Assembly (NCBI RefSeq): GCF_003402575.1
Contig: NZ_BGZJ01000001.1
Span: forward strand, 806,001 to 870,000
Source: Mesosutterella multiformis
Lineage (GTDB): Bacteria > Pseudomonadota > Gammaproteobacteria > Burkholderiales > Burkholderiaceae_F
Length of the DNA: 64,000 bases
Reading direction: 5' to 3'
The notes beneath the pieces were generated by a model. That model ran no database searches. It was not told where the DNA came from and saw only the letters and a program-made list of their open reading frames with translations. Position 1 is the first letter of the stretch. Each line of letters opens with the position of its first letter. Shown here piece after piece: positions 45,195-52,929 of this stretch. The position numbers and the translations under genes are program-made.

Positions 45195-46598
45195 TCAGTG
45201 CGCCTCGGCAGCCGCAGCCGGGGCCGCATGTTCTCTCTGTCTCAGAATTCGGGCCTTCAGGCTTTCGTACACGGGGTCAGCTCCCATATAGCGGGCAATC
45301 AGATTGCCGGCGATGGAGGCGACAAGGGTTACGGGAAGCAGCGTCCAGTCTCCCGTCATTTCGGTCAGCAGTGCGGCAGAAGTCAGAGGCGACCGGACGA
45401 CAGCAGAAAAGAAGCAGGCCATGCAGAGAATCATAATGGTGCCGGACTGTGAGCTGAGGAGTATGCCGGCCGATTGCCCGATGGAGGAGAGGAGGCAGCC
45501 GAGGATTGCGCCTGCGGTGAGAATCGGCATCAGAATGCCGCCGGCGATACCGGAGGCAAAGCTGAAGCAGGAGAAGAACGCTTTCACAAGGAAGAGCAGA
45601 AGCAGAAAGTCGATAGAAAGCCTGAGCTGCTCCATCTGTGTCGGCGTGGGGCCGAACCCCGTCAGAACGGTTGGATAGAAGAGCAGCAGTGCCACCATCA
45701 CGAACGGCACGGCGAGCCTCACCCAGCGGGAAGGCCACGGGAGGCGGTCTTCAAAGCAGGTGATCGAGACCAGAATCCAGCAGTACACCGTTCCGAGAAC
45801 GCCGCTGAGAATACAGACAGGCAGGAGCACCCAGAGCTGGAGAAAGCCGAGAGGCTCAAGACCGACAAAAGGGAATACCAGCGGAAGCCCCAGGATGTGC
45901 TTCACCATGAACCAGGCACTCATCGCGGTGATCGCGAGGAACGCAAGCATTCGCCGATCCAGAATCACCTTCATGTCTTCCACGGCGAACAGAATGCCGG
46001 CGATGGGGGATGAGAAAGCGGATGTCATGCCGGACACGGCACCGCCTGTCAGATAGCGGTGCATCGTCTGAGCATGTTTTCCGTAGAAAAATGTACCGAC
46101 GCCGACCCCGACCGCGGCTCCCATCTGGACACAGGGGCCTTCACGCCCCACAGAGAGTCCCGCCGCCAGAGCAGTGAGTGTGCCGACAAACTTGGTGATG
46201 AGTACACGAAGCCAGTTCATCGGCGGAAATTTCCCGATCTGGGCAAGCTCTACCTGAGGGATGCCGCTTCCGCTGATCATAGGTTCGATTTTCAGCAGGA
46301 ACCCCGAGAGCAGGCAGCAGAAGATAAGCGCGGCCGCGATGAAGAGGAATCCTTCCGCCCCCTTCTGAAATTCCTCCACAACCCAGTTCGTCCCGAGACC
46401 ATTCAGCACGGTGAAAGCCATTCTGAAGATACCGATCACGAACCCAGAGATGGCACCGATTACCAGGGCCTGCAGCACAAAGGCGAGCTGTCCCAGAGCA
46501 CCGAGTTTCTGAGACTCACGGATCTGGATCCGGGTTTCTTCCGAAAGATGATTCACAGGACGCTTTTTTCCCGTCAGCCGGGGGAATCTCTGAAGCAT
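45195..46598 (-). CDS. clcA: ClC-family chloride channel/antiporter
   Basis: Inner-membrane anion transport protein with about ten or more hydrophobic helices in 467 residues. The three anion-site motifs are present: GSGIPQ (110-115), GREGP with gating Glu153, and a late GIAGGILMPIL. At the inner proton-glutamate position of E. coli ClcA (EEM) this protein reads E207-D208-M, an Asp substitution. Direction and stoichiometry cannot be assigned from sequence. No strong ribosome site precedes the ATG. It is upstream of uvrA on the same strand and divergent from ssb. Confidence 0.9.
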   Translation of the reverse strand: MLQRFPRLTGKKRPVNHLSEETRIQIRESQKLGALGQLAFVLQALVIGAISGFVIGIFRMAFTVLNGLGTNWVVEEFQKGAEGFLFIAAALIFCCLLSGFLLKIEPMISGSGIPQVELAQIGKFPPMNWLRVLITKFVGTLTALAAGLSVGREGPCVQMGAAVGVGVGTFFYGKHAQTMHRYLTGGAVSGMTSAFSSPIAGILFAVEDMKVILDRRMLAFLAITAMSAWFMVKHILGLPLVFPFVGLEPLGFLQLWVLLPVCILSGVLGTVYCWILVSITCFEDRLPWPSRWVRLAVPFVMVALLLFYPTVLTGFGPTPTQMEQLRLSIDFLLLLFLVKAFFSCFSFASGIAGGILMPILTAGAILGCLLSSIGQSAGILLSSQSGTIMILCMACFFSAVVRSPLTSAALLTEMTGDWTLLPVTLVASIAGNLIARYMGADPVYESLKARILRQREHAAPAAAAEAH

Positions 46599-46795
46599 AA
46601 GGAGAGGAGGCTTTTTCTCTGACGGAGCTTATCCGGGAGAGTTAAATCAAAAAGTTAATCAGATGTGACCTGCATTGTAGAACTAAATCCCCGGCGCTTA
46701 ACCCGTCCGACGGCATCCGGAAGTGCGAAAGCCCGGTCCGCCAGGGATTGACGCAGCCTGCGGGAAAATAAGTCCTGAAGAAAAAAATCACCACT

Positions 46796-46801
46796 TATAA
46801 T
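46796..46801 (+). promoter_or_regulatory. Candidate -10 box for ssb
   Basis: A perfect TATAAT lies about 100 bases before ssb in the 278-base clcA/ssb divergent gap, preceded by an A-rich tract. No good -35 is visible. A TACAAT on the minus strand (46674-46679) could serve clcA. I looked for a LexA-type CTGT-N8-ACAG box here and saw none. Confidence 0.35.
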
Positions 46802-46899
46802 CATTCATCAGGGATCGTCTTCCGGGCGATTCGAAGCATTTCATCGGCGAGCGGAATTTTTTCAGTTCCGCAATTTCAATTAAAGAGACGAACTAGGCT

Positions 46900-47388
46900 A
46901 TGGCTTCTGTAAATAAAGTTATTCTTCTCGGCAGGCTGGGTCGGGATCCCGAAACCCGCTACGCGTCTGAAGGCGGCACCGCAATCTGCCACCTCGCGCT
47001 CGCAACGTCCCGCCGCTACAAGGATCGTGACGGCAACCGCAAAGAAGATACGGAGTGGCACAACGTGGTGGTCTTTGGCCGTCAGGCTGAAATTGCCCAG
47101 CAGTATCTCCGCAAGGGGTCCGAGGCTTATATTGAAGGCCGCCTGAGAACCCGCAAGTACACGGGTAAGGACGGTATCGAACGCTATTCGACGGAAGTCG
47201 TCTGTGAGTCTCTGCAGCTTGGCGCCCGTCCTACCGGATCTGCCGGTTCGTCGGATGCTTCTGACGAGTTTGAGTCCCCGCAGCGAGCGCCGCGCGCTGC
47301 CGCGCCGACTGCTCCGGCGCCGAAGCCCCAGCAGCCGTCTGCTCCGGATGTTGATTCCTCGTTCGATGGGGATGACATTCCGTTCTGA
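46900..47388 (+). CDS. ssb: Single-stranded DNA-binding protein
   Basis: OB-fold tetrameric protein coating single-stranded DNA in replication, repair and recombination. The 162-residue protein begins MASVNKVILLGRLGRDPETRY, has the core DTEWHNVVVFGRQAEIAQQYL and YIEGRLRTRKY, and ends in an acidic tip DSSFDGDDIPF. That tip is the partner-binding tail. A Pro/Ala-rich linker (about 115-150) separates them. It ends at a convergent terminator shared with the stress protein gene. Confidence 0.97.
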   Translation: MASVNKVILLGRLGRDPETRYASEGGTAICHLALATSRRYKDRDGNRKEDTEWHNVVVFGRQAEIAQQYLRKGSEAYIEGRLRTRKYTGKDGIERYSTEVVCESLQLGARPTGSAGSSDASDEFESPQRAPRAAAPTAPAPKPQQPSAPDVDSSFDGDDIPF

Positions 47389-47414
47389 GTCTGAGCGTGA
47401 CGCGTTTCGGATAA

Positions 47415-47445
47415 AAAATGGCCGCCTGTAAAAGGCGGCCATTTT
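47415..47445. terminator. Bidirectional terminator between ssb and the tandem Usp gene
   Basis: AAAATGGCCGCC and GGCGGCCATTTT form a perfect 12-base-pair stem around TGTAAAA, with T tracts on both strands. A second perfect hairpin GCAGATCCGC/GCGGATCTGC (47455-47480) lies next to it on the Usp side. Confidence 0.88.
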
Positions 47446-47490
47446 GTTCAGGAGGCAGATCCGCAGAAAAGCGGATCTGCACAGGCTGAA

Positions 47491-48414
47491 TCAGGCTTTC
47501 GGAGCAGACTCGTCATCCGCGGCGCGGATGATGAGGAGCGGCACATTGCCTTCAGCTGCGATATGAGTCGCGGTGGAGCCCATAACGGCAGACTTGAAGC
47601 GGGTGTAGCCGTGGGAGCCCATTACGATCAGATCAAGCTTGTTCTTCTTCGCGAAGGCGGCGATTTCGTCGCTCGGATTGCCGACGAGGCAGACTTCAGT
47701 CGGCTTAAGGCCGGCCTTCTCGAAAAGCGGACGAAGCGGATCGACCGTTTCTGCGAATTCCTTCTTCTGCAGCTCAAGCACTTCGCTCTCGGAGAGGGCG
47801 GGGAGCGCCATGCCGGCCATATCAGGCATCACAGCGCCGGCGTAGTCATTCACAACGTTGATCAGATAGAACTGAGCGCCCTTGCCGAAGAAGTCGATTC
47901 CCTTCAGCACGTGATTGACAGCAGCCATGCCGTACTTGGAACCGTCAACAGCGATACCGACGCGGAGAGCGTCCGTGAGCGGCGCTTCCTTGCCGCGGAG
48001 CAGGAGCACCGGGCACTTCGTGCGGGCGAGCACACCGGTCGTGACGGAACCCATGATGAGTCCCTTCAGCGCGGTAAGACCGCGGGAACCCATGACGATC
48101 AGGTCGGCGGGAAGCTTGTCGGCTTCCTGGGCGATCATTTCATCCGGAGCGCCGATCCGATAGGCCTCGGTCACCGTAATGTTGTCGCGCTTCAGAACCT
48201 TGCGGGCAGAAGTGAAAACCTTGTCGGCTTCCTCTTCGTAGTAGCGGTCAAGCGCTTCGCGTCCTACGAGGCGGCTGGCGCGGGCAGGCAGCGGAACCTG
48301 AATGTTCAGCAGCTCAATCGTCGGATTGTTGCCCAAAACCGTAGTCCGGGATGCGACAAAATCAATGGCATTTTTGCTGTATTCACTGCCGTCGATAGGT
48401 AGCAGGATCTTCAT
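47491..48414 (-). CDS. Tandem-domain universal stress protein
   Basis: A 307-residue cytosolic protein made of two UspA domains. The first has VMGSRGLTALKGLIMGSVT and the second VMGSHGYTRFKSAVMGSTA. Each fits the G-2x-G-9x-G-(S/T) ATP-binding pattern, so both domains probably bind ATP. It opens with ILLPIDGSEYSKNAIDFV. Target and physiological cue are unknown. GGGGG lies before the ATG. The promoter region, shared divergently with tcdA, holds two strong palindromes that may control it. Confidence 0.92.
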   Translation of the reverse strand: MKILLPIDGSEYSKNAIDFVASRTTVLGNNPTIELLNIQVPLPARASRLVGREALDRYYEEEADKVFTSARKVLKRDNITVTEAYRIGAPDEMIAQEADKLPADLIVMGSRGLTALKGLIMGSVTTGVLARTKCPVLLLRGKEAPLTDALRVGIAVDGSKYGMAAVNHVLKGIDFFGKGAQFYLINVVNDYAGAVMPDMAGMALPALSESEVLELQKKEFAETVDPLRPLFEKAGLKPTEVCLVGNPSDEIAAFAKKNKLDLIVMGSHGYTRFKSAVMGSTATHIAAEGNVPLLIIRAADDESAPKA

Positions 48415-48487
48415 AGCGAAACCCCCTTAAAATTACTGTCATAGATGAGCTGATTGATCGAATCTCGGCATCAAATAGGACGAAACC

Positions 48488-48518
48488 GCTTGAGACCCGA
48501 GAAACCATAGGCTCAAGC
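48488..48518. repeat. Inverted repeat GCTTGAG/CTCAAGC upstream of the tandem Usp gene
   Basis: Seven-base perfect arms separated by 17 bases, within the 197-base usp/tcdA divergent gap. The arms lie outside any coding region. Function unknown; it could be an operator or mRNA leader structure. Confidence 0.35.
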
Positions 48519-48531
48519 TTTAGTATCACTT

Positions 48532-48557
48532 TAGCGCAAAAAACACGATTTGCGCTA
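48532..48557. promoter_or_regulatory. Operator-like 26-base palindrome between usp and tcdA
   Basis: TAGCGCAAA and TTTGCGCTA are perfect nine-base arms around an eight-base spacer. The symmetric, non-coding placement in a divergent promoter region is typical of a dimeric regulator site. It does not match the FNR, CRP or LexA consensus. Confidence 0.5.
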
Positions 48558-48611
48558 CAGTCATACTTCCATCACATAAAAATAGAATCCGCATCAAAGA
48601 AAAGGGTAATT

Positions 48612-49403
48612 ATGGGAACAACTACAGATAAACTGCGCTTCGGCGGGATCGAGCGCGTTTATGGGCCTACGGCCGCCCAGGCTTTCACGCGTCTCCATGT
48701 GACGATTGTTGGCATGGGTGGTGTCGGCTCATGGGCTGTGGAATCGCTCGCCCGTGCCGGCGTCGGGAAACTCACGCTCGTGGACGGAGACGTGAGTGAA
48801 GAGAGCAATACGAACCGTCAGTGTCACGCGATTCAGGGGAACTACGGCCGCTGGAAAGCTGAGCTGATGGGAGAGCGCGTCAAGCTGATCAATCCAGACT
48901 GTGAAGTGAAGGTCATCACAGAGGTGCTTGAGCCTGACACCATGGATGCGCAGCTGGGAACCTCAGATGCCCTGATTGATGCCATCGATACGCTGAAGGC
49001 GAAAGCGGCTCTGATCGCCTGGGGTCACAAGAATGGCATCTTCACTCTGACAAGCGGCGGCGGCGCCGGACGCTGTGATCCGGGGAAGATTCACGTGGCA
49101 GACATTGCGGCCGTTAAGGCGGATCCGCTGATTGGCGCTCTGCGTCGTGAACTCCGCGCGAAGTACGGTTTCCCGCAGGGCAGTCCCAAGGGCAAGTCGC
49201 AGCGGTTCAATATCCCGGCAGTGTATTCGACGGAGCCCGTCCGCCGGCTGTCCGCGGAAGACATCGCGCGTCTCCCGCCGGGTTCCGGCATGGGTACCGT
49301 GATGACCGTTACAGCGTCGTTTGGTCTGAGGCTGGCCTCCCTGGTACTGAATGAGTTTGCCGCCCGCGCGAACCATGCGGGGTCGGAGACTTCGGAAGAG
49401 TAA
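48612..49403 (+). CDS. tcdA: tRNA threonylcarbamoyladenosine dehydratase
   Basis: ThiF/E1-like ATP-dependent enzyme cyclising t6A37 to ct6A in tRNAs reading ANN codons. The 263-residue protein opens with RFGGIERVYG, has the nucleotide-binding VGMGGVGSWAVESLARAGVG in pieces and VDGDVSEESNTNRQ. ALIDAIDTLKAK and SGGGAGRCDPGKIHVADI follow. The length and the NTNRQ block identify TcdA over ThiF or MoeB, and no zinc-binding cysteine pairs are seen. It heads a plus-strand run with a small Usp, an unknown protein and a kinase-like protein. Confidence 0.93.
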   Translation: MGTTTDKLRFGGIERVYGPTAAQAFTRLHVTIVGMGGVGSWAVESLARAGVGKLTLVDGDVSEESNTNRQCHAIQGNYGRWKAELMGERVKLINPDCEVKVITEVLEPDTMDAQLGTSDALIDAIDTLKAKAALIAWGHKNGIFTLTSGGGAGRCDPGKIHVADIAAVKADPLIGALRRELRAKYGFPQGSPKGKSQRFNIPAVYSTEPVRRLSAEDIARLPPGSGMGTVMTVTASFGLRLASLVLNEFAARANHAGSETSEE

Positions 49404-49435
49404 CTGCCGGCTATGGCAGAAAAGGACGGAAGGTT

Positions 49436-49870
49436 ATGTTCAATAAGATTCTGGTGACGACGGACGGTTCGGAACTCGCACTGAAAGGCGTTCGGGGTGC
49501 GGCGCAGCTTGCCGGACAGCTGAAGGCTGAATTGATCGTCGTGACGGTTGAGGAACCCTATTCCTACTCCAACGTGACGGCCTACCGTCCTGAGAGCTTT
49601 GAGCAGTACAAGGATCGGGTCAAAGCGGAAACCGAGGAAAGACTGGAAAGCGCCCGGAAAGCGGTTGACGCGGAGGGCATCAAGGCGGAGACCGTTGCCG
49701 TCAATGGCTCGAATCCCGCTGACGGCATTGTGCAGTTCTGCAATGAACGGAAGTGCGATCTCATTGTGATCGCGAGCCACGGCAGAAGCGGTCTTTCGGC
49801 AGTGCTCCTCGGCAGTGTGGCCCGGAAGGTTCTCACGGAAGCCTCTGTTCCTGTTCTCGTCTATCGGTGA
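49436..49870 (+). CDS. Single-domain universal stress protein
   Basis: A 144-residue UspA-fold protein with KILVTTDGSELALKGV at the N-terminus. The ATP-binding signature is IVIASHGRSGLSAVLLGSVARKV near residues 100-122 (read in pieces) and the protein ends SVPVLVYR. AAGG precedes the ATG. It lies 32 bases after tcdA and is likely co-transcribed. A GGGGCGG/CCGCCCC hairpin (49884-49900) follows its stop, but without a T-tract. Confidence 0.9.
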   Translation: MFNKILVTTDGSELALKGVRGAAQLAGQLKAELIVVTVEEPYSYSNVTAYRPESFEQYKDRVKAETEERLESARKAVDAEGIKAETVAVNGSNPADGIVQFCNERKCDLIVIASHGRSGLSAVLLGSVARKVLTEASVPVLVYR

Positions 49871-49988
49871 GACAGCAAAAGGGGGCGGAATCCGCCCCTG
49901 TATGTGGGATAATAAAGCCCGCTGCAGCCCTGGTCAGCCGGGGCGTATGTTTTTATGCAATTTATTCGAATTCGATAAGGAAGCAAAG

Positions 49989-50384
49989 ATGGCAGATCTG
50001 AATGGTCTCAATACGGAAATGGATGCCGGCAATCTGTTTGAGGAAAAGATTGTCTCGGACAGAAAGATCGGCACGATCCGCGTGATGACCCCGGTGAAGG
50101 ATGACGGCACCCGCGACGAATCCCGCAAGATGATTTTTGTCGGCGAAGCCCAGATCATGACCCATATGGGCGCTCTTCCGATCAACTTCGAGATCCCCGC
50201 TGAGACACTTGCCGAAGCCGTGAAGGGTTACGGCGCGGCTGCCAAGCAGGGCGTTGAGGATACGCTGAAGAAGCTTGAGGATCTCCGTGAACAGGCGGCC
50301 CACCGCATCGTTACCCCGGGTTCCGAAGGCTTCCAGGTGCCTCCCGCGCAGGGCGGCAATGGCAGCGGACTGGTCGGCCTCTGA
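49989..50384 (+). CDS. Conserved-looking protein of unknown function
   Basis: I do not recognise this 131-residue protein. It has no signal peptide or membrane segment and is acidic, with a beta-rich first half (KIGTIRVMTPVKDDG, RKMIFVGEAQIMTHMG). A helical, charged second half (AETLAEAVKGYGAAAKQGVEDTLKKLEDL in pieces) and a Gly-rich tail follow. AAGGA stands seven bases before the ATG at 49989; a longer frame from 49815 lacks support. Codon use resembles its neighbours, so it looks like a real expressed core gene. It ends nine bases before the kinase-like gene, suggesting a shared role. Confidence 0.75.
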   Translation: MADLNGLNTEMDAGNLFEEKIVSDRKIGTIRVMTPVKDDGTRDESRKMIFVGEAQIMTHMGALPINFEIPAETLAEAVKGYGAAAKQGVEDTLKKLEDLREQAAHRIVTPGSEGFQVPPAQGGNGSGLVGL

Positions 50385-50392
50385 TCAGTCTG

Positions 50393-51055
50393 ATGCCGGG
50401 ACTGGCTTCATCCGGACGGGTTTTCACCCGCGAGGATTTTGAGTCGGGAAGCAGAACGCTGCTGCGCGAGGGCCGCATGGCCAACGCGTGTGTCTATCGG
50501 TTCCGCTACCGCGGTGAAGAGTGGACGGTGAAGGATTTTTCCACCCGCCCGTGGTGGGTAAGGAAGATCCTTGCCCCCATACTCTTCTGGCGCGAACTTC
50601 GAGCTGTACGCCGGCTTGCGGGTATCGAGGGTGTGCCCAGCCGAGGATTCCGGCTGGATGCTGCCGCTATCGCGATTCAGTATCTTCCGGGTACTTCCCT
50701 CTCGAAGTCGCCCAGGTCGACGATGACGGTTGAGTTCCTGAAAGAAATGGAAGACCTGATGACCCGCATTCATCAGGCCGGGATTGTGCATCTCGATGCG
50801 CGCGGAACCGGCAACTGGGTTGTTCTGTCAAACGGAAAACCCGGTCTGATCGACTTTCAGGCAGGCGTCTGTACAGTCGGACTTCCGAAAGGACTGCGAA
50901 AAGTCCTTGAGGATATCGACATGAGCGGTGTCCTTAAAAAATGGAATGAGTTTCACCCCGAAGCCATGGGGCCGGAGCGCATTGCCCGTTTTGAACGGGG
51001 CACGAAGCTCCGCAAGCTCTGGCGGATCCGCGGTTACTTTGGAAAACGCAAGTAA
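50393..51055 (+). CDS. Small RIO/LPS-kinase-like protein kinase
   Basis: A 220-residue protein with a complete minimal kinase core: a RIO-like EGRMANACVY nucleotide loop (26-35) and Lys47 in TVKDF. The catalytic loop HLDARGTGN (H133, D135, N141) and metal-binding Asp154 in IDFQ follow. There is no eukaryotic APE segment and the C-terminus is very basic. Relatives include RIO kinases and the WaaP/InaA LPS kinases; the sugar or protein substrate cannot be named. No strong ribosome site precedes the ATG, only nine bases after the upstream stop, which suggests coupling. Confidence 0.75.
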   Translation: MPGLASSGRVFTREDFESGSRTLLREGRMANACVYRFRYRGEEWTVKDFSTRPWWVRKILAPILFWRELRAVRRLAGIEGVPSRGFRLDAAAIAIQYLPGTSLSKSPRSTMTVEFLKEMEDLMTRIHQAGIVHLDARGTGNWVVLSNGKPGLIDFQAGVCTVGLPKGLRKVLEDIDMSGVLKKWNEFHPEAMGPERIARFERGTKLRKLWRIRGYFGKRK

Positions 51056-51149
51056 CAGATCCGCATGAAAAAAGCGCCCGTTCCCGGCGGTTCTGCCGGG
51101 TTTACGGTTACAATATTGTTTTTATTAGATTTATCCATAGCCACCACAC

Positions 51150-52814
51150 ATGCCTCAGTATGTCTTTTCCCTGAACAGGGTTGGTAAGATCGTCCCCCCT
51201 AAGAAGCAGATTCTTAAGGATATTTCCCTCTCATTCTTCCCGGGTGCGAAGATCGGTGTCCTTGGTCTGAACGGTGCCGGCAAGTCGACGCTGCTTAAGA
51301 TCATGGCGGGCGTCGATAAGGATATTGAGGGCGAAGCCGTCCCGATGAAGGGGCTGAAGATCGGCTACCTTCCCCAGGAACCTCAGATCAATCCTGAATT
51401 CACGGTCCGTCAGGCTGTGGAAGAAGGCATGGGTGATGTGATCAATGCCCAGAAGCGCCTCGAGGAGGTGTACGCCGAGTACGCTGAACCGGATGCGGAC
51501 TTTGATAAGCTCGCCGCCGAACAGGCTGAGCTTGAGGCCATCATTTCCGCTGCCGGCACGAATGCTGAGACGCAGATGGAAATCGCCGCTGACGCTCTGC
51601 GTCTTCCGCCCTGGGATGCCAAGATTGGAAACCTGTCTGGCGGTGAAAAGCGCCGTGTGGCGCTCTGCCGCCTGCTGCTGTCGCAGCCCGAGATGCTGCT
51701 TCTCGACGAACCGACGAACCATCTCGACGCGGAAAGCGTGGAGTGGCTTGAGCAGTATCTGCACCGCTTCCCGGGCACTGTTGTGGCTGTGACGCATGAC
51801 CGTTACTTCCTCGACAACGCGGCTGAGTGGATTCTGGAGCTGGACCGCGGCGAGGGCATTCCGTGGAAGGGCAACTATTCCTCCTGGCTTGATCAGAAGG
51901 AAAAGCGTCTTGAAATGGAAAAGCGCCAGAACGAGGCCCGCAGCAAGGCCATCGCTCACGAACTGGAGTGGGTGAGACAGAATCCGAAGGGACGTCAGGC
52001 GAAGAGCAAGGCCCGTCTGGCTCACTTCGAGGAACTCTCCTCCTACGAGTATCAGGAACGGAATGAAACGAATGAAATCTTCATTCCGGTCGCTGACCGC
52101 CTTGGCAAGTCGGTGATTGAGTTTGAGCATGTGAGCAAGGGCTTTGGCGACAAGCTCCTGATTGATGATCTGTCGTTCGTTGTGCCTCAGGGCGCTATCG
52201 TCGGCGTGATCGGCCCGAACGGCGCCGGTAAGTCGACGCTCTTCCGCATGATTACCGGCAAGCAGCAGCCGGATTCCGGCAAGATCACGATCGGTTCGAC
52301 CGTGAAGCTCGCGGCTGTTGATCAGATGCGCAGCTCGCTTCCGAATGACAAGACGGTGTTTGAAGCGATCAGCGATGGTCTTGACATCATTCAGGTGGGC
52401 AAGTTTGAAATGCCGGCCCGCTCATACATCGGCCGCTTCAACTTCAAGGGCCAGGATCAGCAGAAGCGCGTCGGTGATCTTTCCGGCGGTGAGCGCGGCC
52501 GTCTCCATCTCGCGAAGACGCTGCTCGCAGGCGGCAACGTGCTGCTCCTTGACGAGCCGTCGAATGACCTCGACGTTGAAACGCTCCGCGCGCTTGAGGA
52601 TGCACTGCTTGAGTTCCCGGGCTGCGCGATGGTGACGTCCCATGACCGTTGGTTCCTCGACCGTATTGCCACCCATATCCTCGCTTTTGAGGGTGACTCC
52701 AAGGTGGTGTTCTTCCCTGGAAACTACCAGGAGTACGAAGCCGACAAGAAGAAGCGTCTCGGTGAAGCTGCAGCAGCCCCGCACCGTCTGCGCTTCAAGC
52801 CGCTGAAGCATTAA
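51150..52814 (+). CDS. ettA: Energy-dependent translational throttle protein EttA
   Basis: ABC-F ATPase that binds the ribosomal E site and gates the first elongation step according to ATP/ADP. The 554-residue protein has two ABC domains: Walker A GLNGAGKST and GPNGAGKST, signatures LSGGEKRRVALC and LSGGERGRLHLA. The linker between them has the family KGRQAKSKARL block, and the arm insertion includes EVYAEYAEPDADFD. The C-terminal APHRLRFKPL is typical of EttA. No Shine-Dalgarno sequence is visible; a TACAAT (51109-51114) could be its -10. A terminator follows. Confidence 0.95.
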   Translation: MPQYVFSLNRVGKIVPPKKQILKDISLSFFPGAKIGVLGLNGAGKSTLLKIMAGVDKDIEGEAVPMKGLKIGYLPQEPQINPEFTVRQAVEEGMGDVINAQKRLEEVYAEYAEPDADFDKLAAEQAELEAIISAAGTNAETQMEIAADALRLPPWDAKIGNLSGGEKRRVALCRLLLSQPEMLLLDEPTNHLDAESVEWLEQYLHRFPGTVVAVTHDRYFLDNAAEWILELDRGEGIPWKGNYSSWLDQKEKRLEMEKRQNEARSKAIAHELEWVRQNPKGRQAKSKARLAHFEELSSYEYQERNETNEIFIPVADRLGKSVIEFEHVSKGFGDKLLIDDLSFVVPQGAIVGVIGPNGAGKSTLFRMITGKQQPDSGKITIGSTVKLAAVDQMRSSLPNDKTVFEAISDGLDIIQVGKFEMPARSYIGRFNFKGQDQQKRVGDLSGGERGRLHLAKTLLAGGNVLLLDEPSNDLDVETLRALEDALLEFPGCAMVTSHDRWFLDRIATHILAFEGDSKVVFFPGNYQEYEADKKKRLGEAAAAPHRLRFKPLKH

Positions 52815-52835
52815 GAGAGGTATTCGGCAAAAACA

Positions 52836-52866
52836 AAAGGGCTTAAATTTTTAAGCCCTTTTTTCC
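52836..52866 (+). terminator. Rho-independent terminator of ettA
   Basis: AAAAGGGCTTAA pairs with TTAAGCCCTTTT around a short A/T loop, with two more T residues beyond. Symmetric A and T tracts make it potentially bidirectional. Confidence 0.85.
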
Positions 52867-52929
52867 TTATGCGAGGCAGTCTCCGGCTGAGGGGATGGGT
52901 CTGCCTCCACCGGCGTCTTCGGGAACAAC

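Noticed and set aside
46622-46899. LexA box shared by ssb and clcA-uvrA
   Set aside because: No CTGT-N8-ACAG or close variant was found on reading both strands.
48440-48480. FNR-type site (TTGAT...ATCAA) in the usp leader
   Set aside because: TTGAT and ATCAA are present but 11 bases apart; FNR needs 4.
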